DNA of 64,000 nucleotides, taken from Psychrobacter glaciei. GTDB taxonomy: Bacteria > Pseudomonadota > Gammaproteobacteria > Pseudomonadales > Moraxellaceae. Positions 7,524 through 15,741 of this stretch are shown here, in pieces. A program made the position numbers and the translations under genes. The DNA lies in NCBI RefSeq assembly GCF_014652895.1, contig NZ_BMZR01000003.1:456059-520058 (forward strand). The letters run 5' to 3'. Under the pieces are notes generated by a model, which was not told where the DNA came from, did no database searches, and saw nothing but the letters and a program-made list of their open reading frames with translations. Position 1 is the first letter of the stretch. Each line of letters opens with the position of its first letter.

Positions 7524-9857
7524 GTGAGTAGTCAGAAAAAAAATAAAATTCAACCGTCTCCAAATATTCAGCTACCTATGTTTAGACAAGTTTGTGTGAT
7601 TGGGCTTGGTCTTATTGGCGCCAGTTTTGCGCAAGCCATTAAAGACAGTGGCTTAAGTGAGCGTCTAGTAGCGGCAGACAGGCATGTACCCAGTATTACT
7701 GAAGCCATTGAACATGGTTTGTTAGATGCTGGTAGTGCTAACTTACAAGACGTCGTTGGTGGCAGTGATTTAATTATCATTGCAGTCCCAGTACAGGCGG
7801 TCCAAGCAGTATTTGTTGACATTAAGCAGGCAATGGATGACGGACAGCTTGCCACTGATTGCATCATGACGGATGTCTGTAGTACCAAGGTCAATATCAT
7901 TGATGCTGCTAAAGCAGTGTTCGGCTCGCTGCCGATAGGACTAGTACCCGCGCATCCAATTGCTGGGGCTGAAAATTCAGGGTATCATGCTCGCCGCGCC
8001 AATTTATTTGTCAATCATAGCGTGATTATCTGTGAGCTACCTACCACAAGCAATGTAGCCATCACCAAGCTGCGGCTACTATGGGAAGCGGTGGGCGCAA
8101 ATGTTATATCGATGGATGCTAATCACCATGATCGAATATTGGCGCACACCAGTCATTTGCCGCATCTGCTTGCCTTTAATTTGGTTGAGCAGTTGGCAAG
8201 CCATGATGATAATTTAGATATGTTTCGTTATGCAGCAGGTGGATTCCGTGATTTTACGCGTATCGCTGCCAGCGACCCTAAAATGTGGCATGATATATTT
8301 TTTGCCAATCAAAGCGCCATTGTGAGCGCCCTTGATGAGTATGGTGCCTATTTACAGACGATGCGCCAGCTTATCATTGATAAAGATTCAACCGCCCTGA
8401 TGGGACTTTTGGGCCGCGCGCAAGCCGCACGGCGACATTTTGGCCATATGTTAGCCAGCACCCCTTATACGGATACTTCTGCCATGTCAGCTTCTTATAA
8501 TATTACGCCTAGCAATACTGTCTCTGGCACCATTGCCATCCCTGGTGACAAATCCATCTCGCATCGCAGTATCATGCTGGGCAGTCTTGCCACAGGCGTG
8601 ACGAATGTCACTGGATTTTTGGAAGGGGAGGATGCGCTTGCCACGTTGCAGGCGTTTCGTGATATGGGTGTGAGCATTGAAGGCCCTGATAAAGGAAGAT
8701 TAACCATTCATGGTGTTGGTATGAATGGCTTAAAGCCAAGCAAAACACCTTTATACATGGGCAATTCAGGCACCAGCATGCGCCTGCTGTCAGGTATCTT
8801 GGCGGCACAATCATTTGATAGTGTGTTGACGGGTGATACGAGCTTAAATAAACGCCCGATGGAACGTGTGGCAGCGCCGCTACGCGCCATGGGCGCAGTT
8901 ATTCAGAGCACTGGTCATAGTGGCACGGCACCGCTCAGTATCACTGGTCGTGATACGGTCGGCAAGCCACTCAAAGGCGTTGAATATGATATGCCAGTCG
9001 CGTCTGCACAGGTGAAGTCTTGCTTGCTATTAGCAGGTCTATGGGCAGAAGGTACGACAACGGTCACACAGCCTGAAGTCAGTCGCGACCATACCGAACG
9101 TATGCTATCCGCCTTTGGTTATCCGGTGACCGTTGATGGCAATCGTATCAGCGTTGAAGGCGGCGGTACATTGACAGGTGGTGATATCGCTGTGCCTGCT
9201 GACATATCCTCTGCGGCCTTCTTTATGGTAGCCGCTGCTATCAGTCAAGGTAGTGAGCTGACCTTGACGCAAGTGGGCATCAACCCGACACGTACGGGTA
9301 TTATTGATATCTTAAAGCTCATGCAAGCAGATATTAGCTTGAGTAATGAGACGCATGTCGGCGGCGAGCCAGTCGCTGACATTACGATTCGTGGTTCAAA
9401 CTTAGTTGGTATTGAGATACCAGAGCATCTCGTACCGCTAGCGATTGATGAATTTCCTGTATTGTTCATTGCTGCCAGCTGTGCGCAAGGTCGCACAGTA
9501 TTGACGGGTGCCAAAGAGTTGCGTGTCAAAGAATCTGATCGCATTGCGGTGATGGCAGAAGGGCTACATACGCTCGGCATCGACTGTACTGTTACGGATG
9601 ATGGACTAATCATCGAAGGTCAAGGTATTGGAAGTGAGAATGGTGATGTCAATAATAGCCAGCCTGTATTCGGTGGCGGTCACATTACGTCTCACCATGA
9701 CCATCGTATTGCCATGAGTTTTTCTGTTGCCAGTCTGCGTGCCTCCAAGCAAATTACCATTGAAGGAGTTGAGACGGTCAATACCAGCTTCCCAGGATTT
9801 GCTGAACTTGCCAACCAAATCGGTATGTCTATCGAAGTGGATGCTGGCGCTGAATAA
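7524..9857 (+). CDS. tyrA-aroA: Fused prephenate dehydrogenase / EPSP synthase
   Basis: About 777 residues. The N-terminal third is TyrA: Rossmann motif GLGLIG at 27-32, then PAHPIAGAENSG. From about residue 320 to the end it is AroA: GDKSISHRS, NSGTSMR (near 412), KRPMERV and HHDHRIAMS. The fusion joins Tyr synthesis (prephenate to 4-hydroxyphenylpyruvate) to step six of the shikimate pathway. It is known from Acinetobacter and Psychrobacter relatives. The start is uncertain: the frame is open from a TTG at 7479, a GTG lies at 7524 after GAGAAAAGCC, and the first ATG is at 7578. I prefer 7524. Not all starts keep the same short Lys-rich N-terminal tail. Confidence 0.95.
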   Translation: MSSQKKNKIQPSPNIQLPMFRQVCVIGLGLIGASFAQAIKDSGLSERLVAADRHVPSITEAIEHGLLDAGSANLQDVVGGSDLIIIAVPVQAVQAVFVDIKQAMDDGQLATDCIMTDVCSTKVNIIDAAKAVFGSLPIGLVPAHPIAGAENSGYHARRANLFVNHSVIICELPTTSNVAITKLRLLWEAVGANVISMDANHHDRILAHTSHLPHLLAFNLVEQLASHDDNLDMFRYAAGGFRDFTRIAASDPKMWHDIFFANQSAIVSALDEYGAYLQTMRQLIIDKDSTALMGLLGRAQAARRHFGHMLASTPYTDTSAMSASYNITPSNTVSGTIAIPGDKSISHRSIMLGSLATGVTNVTGFLEGEDALATLQAFRDMGVSIEGPDKGRLTIHGVGMNGLKPSKTPLYMGNSGTSMRLLSGILAAQSFDSVLTGDTSLNKRPMERVAAPLRAMGAVIQSTGHSGTAPLSITGRDTVGKPLKGVEYDMPVASAQVKSCLLLAGLWAEGTTTVTQPEVSRDHTERMLSAFGYPVTVDGNRISVEGGGTLTGGDIAVPADISSAAFFMVAAAISQGSELTLTQVGINPTRTGIIDILKLMQADISLSNETHVGGEPVADITIRGSNLVGIEIPEHLVPLAIDEFPVLFIAASCAQGRTVLTGAKELRVKESDRIAVMAEGLHTLGIDCTVTDDGLIIEGQGIGSENGDVNNSQPVFGGGHITSHHDHRIAMSFSVASLRASKQITIEGVETVNTSFPGFAELANQIGMSIEVDAGAE

Positions 9858-9970
9858 ATCATTGAGTGCTGATTAATGTTCTTCTATGATTTGCACTGTA
9901 AAATATAAACAGATGGTGGCTAGCTGATCAAATAGCCACATTAGCCTAAAAATCTAATCTAACATCGTTA

Positions 9971-10013
9971 GCAATGTACTCATGTCACTATTGGCATGAG
10001 TACATTGCTTTTT
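9971..10013 (+). terminator. Rho-independent terminator after tyrA-aroA
   Basis: A perfect 14-bp stem (9971-9984 with 9995-10008), a 10-nt loop and a run of T from 10009. It closes the pheA-hisC-tyrA-aroA run. Confidence 0.9.
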
Positions 10014-10118
10014 AATTTATAATCTCACTGTAGTAACCCTGTGTTCTCGCCACTAAATCGATAATAATACTCAGAATTAGGTGAGGGCGCGCTTTGCTCT
10101 AAAAAGTTGTCCTATATT

Positions 10119-11081
10119 ATGACTACCCAAAATGTCATCAAAAAACCCGTTGCCCCGATAACCACAACCAGACGCGGCATTATCACTGCGCTTATTGCGT
10201 TTTTTATCTGGGGCGGATTTCCGTTATACTTCAAACAATTATCCGATTATGATGCGACTGAGATCATTGGTCATCGCATCATATGGACATTCCTGTGTCT
10301 ATTGATCGTGCTAGTAGTCACTAAGCGCTGGCAATGGATTGAAACGCTCAAACAAAACCCAAGATGGATAGCGCTGTCATTGATATCTGGTTTGATTATC
10401 GCAACCAACTGGCTGACCTATGTATGGGCGGTCAATCATGACCGTATTCTTGAGGCCAGTTTGGGATACTTTATAGGGCCATTGGTAGGTGTTGCGCTAT
10501 CGATGATTCTATTTAAAGAGCGCTTACGACCTTTGCAGTGGGTGGCTATTGGATTTGCACTCTTGTCTGTCGTGATTCAAGTGGTGATGATTGGCAGTCT
10601 GCCATGGATATCATTGATTTTGGCATTTAGCTTTAGTACTTATGGCACTATTCAACGGCAAACCCCGTTGACAGCTGTCGATGCGATGTTTGTCGAAACA
10701 GCGATGCTAGTACCTTTATGTCTTTGGTGGTTTTGGCAGTCCGATGTGGTCAGTCATCAACTGAGCTTTTGGTTTAGCTCAAACATTTGGCTACTGATGA
10801 TCGCAGGGCCGATTACTTTGATACCGTTATTGTTGTTTAATAAATCTACCAAGCTCGTCGCTTATAGTATTCTAAGCTTTATGAATTACCTGACGCCGAC
10901 CTTTATTTTCTTCTTGGCAGTGTTTTATTATAACGAGCCATTTGATTTAAAACGCTTGGCAGTCTTTGGCTTGATTTGGCTAGGCTTGCTATTATTCAGC
11001 ATTGACTTATGGCGTCATCGTCCAAGTAAAGCGTTAAAAGCCGCGCGTCTGCGTGAAGAGGCTTTGAAGCAAGTTAAATAA
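10119..11081 (+). CDS. rarD: EamA-family transporter, RarD type
   Basis: About 320 residues with ten hydrophobic segments in two homologous halves. The N-terminal FFIWGGFPLYFKQL segment and WLTYVWAVNHDRILEASLGYF match the RarD branch of the drug/metabolite transporter superfamily. It is an inner-membrane permease, and its substrate is unknown for most members. The ATG at 10119 is preferred over an in-frame TTG at 10107, although neither has a strong ribosome binding site. The basic C-terminal tail lies in the cytoplasm by the positive-inside rule. It is followed 50 bp later by folB on the same strand. Confidence 0.85.
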   Translation: MTTQNVIKKPVAPITTTRRGIITALIAFFIWGGFPLYFKQLSDYDATEIIGHRIIWTFLCLLIVLVVTKRWQWIETLKQNPRWIALSLISGLIIATNWLTYVWAVNHDRILEASLGYFIGPLVGVALSMILFKERLRPLQWVAIGFALLSVVIQVVMIGSLPWISLILAFSFSTYGTIQRQTPLTAVDAMFVETAMLVPLCLWWFWQSDVVSHQLSFWFSSNIWLLMIAGPITLIPLLLFNKSTKLVAYSILSFMNYLTPTFIFFLAVFYYNEPFDLKRLAVFGLIWLGLLLFSIDLWRHRPSKALKAARLREEALKQVK

Positions 11082-11131
11082 AGTTTAAATTGAATCTCTG
11101 AATTAAAAATGTAGCAAACAAGGATGGAAGC

Positions 11132-11569
11132 ATGTTTCATACTGAATCTGATGTGGTATTTGTAAAAGGTTTAAAAGTCGAAGCCGTCATCGGTGTTTAC
11201 GCGTGGGAGCGGGCGATCACGCAGCCGCTGCTGATTGATATTGCGCTTGAAACCGATATTAGCCGTGCTGCTGTATCAGATGATGTCAATGATGCGCTAA
11301 ATTATAAAGCAGTCTGCGATGATGTCAGCGCGTGGTGCAAAGAGATTCAAGCAAAACTGCTTGAGCATTTGGCTGGGCAAATTTCTGATAAGCTGCTTGC
11401 AAAATACGCTTGTCATAAAATAACGTTAAGCGTTGCCAAGCCTACTGCCATTACACAAGCAGATGCAGTTGGCGTTCAAATCACGCGCTATGCGTCAACG
11501 TCAACAGATGAGCTAGCTATTAAAGAAGCTGCCGAAGAAGCTAATAATAGCCAAGCCGATGATGTATAA
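11132..11569 (+). CDS. folB: Dihydroneopterin aldolase
   Basis: 145 residues. The FolB core begins VFVKGLKVEAVIGVYAWER, with the conserved Glu in AWER and the late catalytic-region lysine in VAKPTAI. It cleaves 7,8-dihydroneopterin to 6-hydroxymethyl-dihydropterin and glycolaldehyde in folate synthesis. The last 25 or so residues are an acidic, Ala/Asn-rich tail longer than in most FolB proteins. The stop codon overlaps the start of folK by 11 bp, so the two steps are translationally coupled. Confidence 0.92.
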   Translation: MFHTESDVVFVKGLKVEAVIGVYAWERAITQPLLIDIALETDISRAAVSDDVNDALNYKAVCDDVSAWCKEIQAKLLEHLAGQISDKLLAKYACHKITLSVAKPTAITQADAVGVQITRYASTSTDELAIKEAAEEANNSQADDV

Positions 11570-12092
11570 AACATCGATGTATTTGAATTTGGAAATGCTA
11601 ACACAATGCGCACCTGAGACTTTGCAGGCGCAGCCCGTGGTAGAGATAATAATAGCGCTGGGTAGTAACTATCAAGCCGAAAAATATCTGCCACTTGCTC
11701 TAGAGTGTTTGGCAACGCTAGGTCAGATACGGCTATCTACTGCTTTTCAAAACCCTGATTTCACCGCAACCTTAGAACAACCAAAACCTGATTACACCAA
11801 TCAATGTGTACATCTCATATTAGCAACACCGATGAGTCTGCAGCAACTACAGCAAACCTTTAAAAACCTTGAAGGAGATTGTAATAGATGTCGACAGACT
11901 GATTCGAACCAAGTACGGCGAGTGACAATGGATATTGATATTTTGCTAGTCAAGTTGGCTGAAGAAAAAAATAGCCTAAGCAATAAATCGATATCTAAAA
12001 CAACGTCTAATTGGACTGTAATGGCAGATCGCTATCCATTTAAAGCACATGAGGCGGCAGGGATTGAAGAGCTTGCAGTGACTGGTGTTTGA
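11559..12092 (+). CDS. folK: Hydroxymethyl-dihydropterin pyrophosphokinase
   Basis: 177 residues. HPPK features are IIALGSNY near the N-terminus, the Tyr/Asn substrate segment PDYTNQCVHL and the metal-binding RRVTMDIDILLV. It transfers pyrophosphate from ATP to 6-hydroxymethyl-dihydropterin, the step after FolB. The ATG at 11559 lies inside the folB 3-prime end; a later ATG inside the open frame is possible. The C-terminal 40 residues are poorly conserved compared with typical FolK, which makes the protein look somewhat divergent, but the catalytic segments are intact. Confidence 0.85.
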   Translation: MMYKTSMYLNLEMLTQCAPETLQAQPVVEIIIALGSNYQAEKYLPLALECLATLGQIRLSTAFQNPDFTATLEQPKPDYTNQCVHLILATPMSLQQLQQTFKNLEGDCNRCRQTDSNQVRRVTMDIDILLVKLAEEKNSLSNKSISKTTSNWTVMADRYPFKAHEAAGIEELAVTGV

Positions 12093-12404
12093 AGCGGCTG
12101 AAATGCTGTTCACGTATGAGGCCTGTTTGCCAATGTAAAATGACTTGCGCTTTTGAGATATGTCGCTTCTTTTCTCCACTGTAGTAGTCGCTTTGGTTTT
12201 TTGGTTGTTCAATGCCTACTTATGCATCATCAAACATGCCCTAATATAGGTGGTTCCATTATGGCAGTCTATTTTAGGTGGTCTGTTAATAGGTTTGGAG
12301 GTCTGTTTGACTGGTTCCCTTGGGGTATACCTATGGCAAACCAATCAGGTGCTTTCACTTAAGGAAAATAATTCGACAGTTTGCCCAGCTTTAATAAGCT
12401 TTGG
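12093..12404. other. Intergenic region folK / 2OG oxygenase-like gene
   Basis: 312 bp with no supported gene. One frame (from about 12263) reads WQSILGGLLIG and looks faintly like a YeeE/YedE membrane segment, but it lacks a start and is cut by stops. At most it is a decayed remnant. Confidence 0.4.
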
Positions 12405-12704
12405 CTAAATATTCAAAGCAAAACTCAATAGCACGCGTTTACCAGACTGAATTCGTGACACACTGTGCTCATACTTATCGGGACGAAATAAATAAACTCT
12501 GTCAAACAGGTTTATAATGCAGTTTGAACACCTGAACACACCACCGACTTTAGGCTGAATTAAGATAAAGTTTAATTTGTAATAACGGCCTTTTTGCACG
12601 GGGTCACAGTGCTTCATAACGCTGTGGTTAGTAGGGTAGGTGACATAATTAATTGAAAAAATTCTACTACTGAAAATTGCTTTGTTGGTTACTCTTTCGG
12701 TCAT
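12405..12704 (-). CDS. Very short 2OG-Fe(II) oxygenase-like protein
   Basis: 99 residues. It carries what looks like the full 2-oxoglutarate/iron facial set: HCD (HxD) at about residues 32-34, the second His in PDKYEHSVS, and Arg in SGKRVLLSF for 2-oxoglutarate. QPKVGGVF and FRPD lie between them, as in prolyl-4-hydroxylase-like domains. The family usually needs about 180-220 residues, so this is either a minimal catalytic core or a 3-prime fragment of a decayed gene. The ATG has GGA 6 nt upstream, which favours a translated gene. It sits alone in an AT-rich gap, and its target is unknown. Confidence 0.55.
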   Translation of the reverse strand: MTERVTNKAIFSSRIFSINYVTYPTNHSVMKHCDPVQKGRYYKLNFILIQPKVGGVFRCSNCIINLFDRVYLFRPDKYEHSVSRIQSGKRVLLSFALNI

Positions 12705-13315
12705 ATCTAATCCATTGTTTTACGTGTATTAAACGTCGCTTAACGCATCTCAAGCTAACTGTATTGGTTGTAATTTAGTTAAATACTAGCGCGAATAATG
12801 TAATGAAATGTTCTATTGAATCTGAATTTTCGACAATGAATACTTGATAGGCAAGCGAATCAGCAACTTATGGATAATTACATTAGTTTTGCCACAAAGA
12901 GATTATGAACCGCCCCAAATATATTGGAGAGTAGCTCTTTTAAAAGGTAATGGCAATTTGGGTATACTCTATAGAAAATTATATAACTAACGTTATTTCA
13001 GAAAAATTGATAGGGAAATAAAATGTACATCTTTAGAATAAAAGAACGACATTTTTTCCCTATGATCAAAGTCTGTGGTCAATTAATTTCGTACAATTTA
13101 GGAGGATAGACGAAGGAATGCTAATTATATAGCCACTACCTTCTGCTTTTTAGCATGAATTTTATCCATTACGCCAAAATATCTCAAAATAAAAGCTGGA
13201 CAATATAAATGCCCAGCCTACATCATATCAGTTAATACAACTTTAGCGCCTTTCTTGATGTATGACGCGCATGAACACACGCCCGTACCTTTTATGTTTT
13301 CAGCAACTGTCTCAG
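12705..13315. other. AT-rich gap between 2OG gene and cysE
   Basis: 611 bp, visibly richer in A+T than the flanks, without a gene I can support. Two short minus-strand frames read like protein (12775-12867, ending in a Phe/Ile/Glu-rich stretch, and 13218-13323, ending KKGAKVVLTDMM), but both lack starts and may be relics of lost genes. No IS ends or tRNA were seen. Confidence 0.5.
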
Positions 13316-14227
13316 CTATTTTTTCTCATCACTGATGTCATCTACATCAGCACGATCAATAACATCTAAATCTTCTAAGCACAGTTTATCGTATTGTTTT
13401 TTGCAAAAATCAGGATCGATCTGGCACATCGCTGATTGTAATTGGTCTAGGCGGTTCTCTGATTGCTGAATATGTTCGAGCATTTTAGCAAAGGCTTCAG
13501 CGACAGGGTCTTGTGAAGAAGGGTCGATACCATAAGCTTGAAAGGCTGTGGCACGTGCGGCACTGGTCGTATTGCTTTCAATATTGTCTTTATTTATCTG
13601 ACCCGTTTGAGCCGCTTTTTCTTGTTGTTTGGCATCTTGCACTTTGGTCGCAATAGGATTGCCTTTTTCATCATGATAGTCTGAAATCATACGAGCCGCA
13701 CTACCGACCATCGTGGCGTTTGCTGGTACGGGTTTGACGACCACGGCATTGGAGCCAATTTTAGCATTTTTGCCAACAGTAAACGGTCCCAATACTTTTG
13801 CCCCAGCACCGACCGTCACGCCATCTTCTAGGGTCGGGTGACGCTTGCCGTTATTTTGTGAGACGCCGCCGAGGGTGACGCCATGATAGAGCGTGACATC
13901 ATTGCCGATTTCTGCCGTTTCACCAATGACCACACCAACGCCATGATCAATAAAAAAGCGCTTACCGATTTTGGCAGCCGGATGGATTTCAATACCGGTG
14001 ATGATGCGCGAGCCGTAAGAAATAACGCGAGCTGCCAGCTTTTGGTCATGTTGCCACAGATAATGCGCACCGCGATGCAAAATAAGTGCATGGATGCCAG
14101 GGTAAGTCAGTAATACTTCTACGCTATTACGCGCTGCAGGATCACGGGTAAATACCGCATCAATATCTTCTGTTAGGTCTTTTTTGATGCTGGCAAGAGA
14201 TTTGAACAGTTTGGCTGGCAATGACAT
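13316..14227 (-). CDS. cysE: Serine O-acetyltransferase
   Basis: 303 residues. The N-terminal helical part ([15 protein letters not shown]) is followed by the left-handed beta-helix: [15 protein letters not shown], then [20 protein letters not shown]. This is the EpsC/SAT pattern with the catalytic His in FIDHG and the second His in LYHGVT. It makes O-acetylserine for cysteine synthesis. The C-terminal 100 residues beyond the hexapeptide region are Gln/Asp-rich and longer than in most SATs. They include three cysteines. AGGACGCTCT precedes the ATG. It is the last gene of the leftward dnaE group, after a 195-bp gap. Confidence 0.92.
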   Translation of the reverse strand: MSLPAKLFKSLASIKKDLTEDIDAVFTRDPAARNSVEVLLTYPGIHALILHRGAHYLWQHDQKLAARVISYGSRIITGIEIHPAAKIGKRFFIDHGVGVVIGETAEIGNDVTLYHGVTLGGVSQNNGKRHPTLEDGVTVGAGAKVLGPFTVGKNAKIGSNAVVVKPVPANATMVGSAARMISDYHDEKGNPIATKVQDAKQQEKAAQTGQINKDNIESNTTSAARATAFQAYGIDPSSQDPVAEAFAKMLEHIQQSENRLDQLQSAMCQIDPDFCKKQYDKLCLEDLDVIDRADVDDISDEKK

Positions 14228-14422
14228 AGAGCGTCCTATCTATTCGTCGGTAGAGTGTCGTTGCTAAAACAGCGATGCCTCTAATCTGTGGTCGTAAAGT
14301 TCGGATAATAAGGAATACATGTTTTCGCTAAGCTTCTGTAAGTTATAACAGCTTTATACTGCAAAATATAGTAAAAAGCTGTCAAATGAAGGCGAGCTGA
14401 TAAACAATAACAATGACTTGTT

Positions 14423-15289
14423 TTAGTCTTTTGAGAGCTTGGCAATCAAAGCGCTCAATAGCTGATACTCTTTTTGATCAAGCTGTAAACGTGAGCCAAG
14501 TCTAGACAGTCGTGAGGGTAACGATTTTAAATGCTCGCTATTTGCTAGACCACGGTGCACCATCAGGTCAGTGGTACGCTGAGTAAGCTGTTGCAACTGC
14601 TGCTGAGTAATAGCAGGCTCATCCCATTGCTGACGTAAATGCACATCAAGCGTTGGCTGAGCAGTAGCACTCAAATTATTATCTAAATCATCTGCTGTCT
14701 GAATGTGCGTTTGGGCATAAGCAAAAATAAAGCTGGCAATCACTTGGACGGCTGAGGCGACATTTAAAACAGGATAAGCAGGATTGGCATCGATTTGGAT
14801 ATGATAATCAGCACAAGCCAACTCTTCGTTGGTTAGACCACGATCTTCACGTCCAAACAAGATAGCGATGTTTGGTTTATCGTTTCTATGAGCGCTTTGG
14901 TTATCGTCGGTATGGTTGCTTATAGTAAAAGCGGATTGTTTATCAAGAAAATCGAACATGATTTTGGCGGCTTGCGTGGGTGTCACCACAGGGCGCGGTA
15001 AGTGACGGCTGCGACTGCTGGCCGCGAATACCAACTGACAGTCTCCAATAGCAGACTCTAGTGTGGGCGCTATCAAAGCTGATGACAGTACCTCACTGCC
15101 GCCTGCTGCATGAGAGACACTGGTTTCATCGATTGGCAGTTTGGGATTTACAACGGTTAAACGCGACAGACCCATAGTATGCATTGCCCGTGCTGCCGAG
15201 CCAATATTGGCAGGCAAAGTCGTATTGACCATAACCACTTGTAGGCAATCAAGGTAGTCATTTACTGCTCGTGCAGAGTCGTTACTCAT
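14423..15289 (-). CDS. trmJ: tRNA (cytidine/uridine-2-O-)-methyltransferase TrmJ
   Basis: 288 residues of the SPOUT (TrmH/SpoU) class. Motif 1 is NTTLPANIGSAARAM, motif 2 is ILFGREDRGLTNEEL and motif 3 is YPVLNVASAVQV, which together form the trefoil-knot SAM site. The HAAGG segment and the C-terminal helical region fit TrmJ, which methylates position 32 of certain tRNAs. The start overlaps the stop of the upstream Hpt gene by one base (TAATG), so translation is coupled. Confidence 0.9.
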   Translation of the reverse strand: MSNDSARAVNDYLDCLQVVMVNTTLPANIGSAARAMHTMGLSRLTVVNPKLPIDETSVSHAAGGSEVLSSALIAPTLESAIGDCQLVFAASSRSRHLPRPVVTPTQAAKIMFDFLDKQSAFTISNHTDDNQSAHRNDKPNIAILFGREDRGLTNEELACADYHIQIDANPAYPVLNVASAVQVIASFIFAYAQTHIQTADDLDNNLSATAQPTLDVHLRQQWDEPAITQQQLQQLTQRTTDLMVHRGLANSEHLKSLPSRLSRLGSRLQLDQKEYQLLSALIAKLSKD

Positions 15290-15669
15290 TATTGTCCCAA
15301 TCTCTGATTAATTTCTTGTTCAGCACGGTGTAATGCAATGGCAATCTCTTCAATAAGCACAGCTTGCTCACCGACACGGCGTTCACGGCAGCGCTCTTGC
15401 AATTGACAGCTCAAGTTTATCAGTTGAGTGGTGCCCAAGTTGGCACTAGCGCCTTTTAGGGCGTGAGCTATCTCAAACCCAGCGGCATCATCGTTTTGTT
15501 GTTGAGCCGTTCGCAAGTTTGTGATGCGCTGTTTACTATCAGTGATATAAACCTGTATCAAGTCGGCAAAATCTTCTTCTAGCAAGTCACGCATGTCTTC
15601 GAACTGTTCGTGATTGATAATTTCTTCGTCAGTTTGTCCAATCATATTATTATTTGTAGTTTTGTCCAT
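15289..15669 (-). CDS. Hpt-domain phosphotransfer protein
   Basis: 126 residues, almost only a histidine phosphotransfer domain. The phospho-acceptor is His69 in AHALKGASANLG, the family HxxKG motif. Four amphipathic helices flank it. It should relay phosphate between a hybrid sensor kinase and a response regulator, but neither partner is adjacent. The nearest two-component pair (34.4-36.7 kb) is a classical one that needs no Hpt. It lies between dnaE (72 bp upstream) and trmJ (1-bp overlap), so it is probably cotranscribed with housekeeping genes. Confidence 0.88.
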   Translation of the reverse strand: MDKTTNNNMIGQTDEEIINHEQFEDMRDLLEEDFADLIQVYITDSKQRITNLRTAQQQNDDAAGFEIAHALKGASANLGTTQLINLSCQLQERCRERRVGEQAVLIEEIAIALHRAEQEINQRLGQ

Positions 15670-15741
15670 GGTTACTGTCCAATTTTTAAAAGTTAAAGCA
15701 ATAAGATTACTATAATGAAGTTTCGAAAAGTAAGGTACGTC

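Noticed and set aside
12153..12362. Open frame on the + strand after folK, and an alternative frame with an ILGGLLIG segment
   Set aside because: Neither has a good start or enough length. The resemblance to YeeE/YedE membrane segments is too short to support a call.
12775..12867. 31-codon minus-strand frame upstream of the 2OG oxygenase-like gene that reads like protein
   Set aside because: It starts directly after a stop with no start codon and ends before the oxygenase frame. It could be an N-terminal relic but cannot be shown to be.
13218..13323. Minus-strand frame overlapping the cysE end with a CSC motif and KKGAKVV ending
   Set aside because: No start codon in frame and only about 35 codons; probably chance or a relic.
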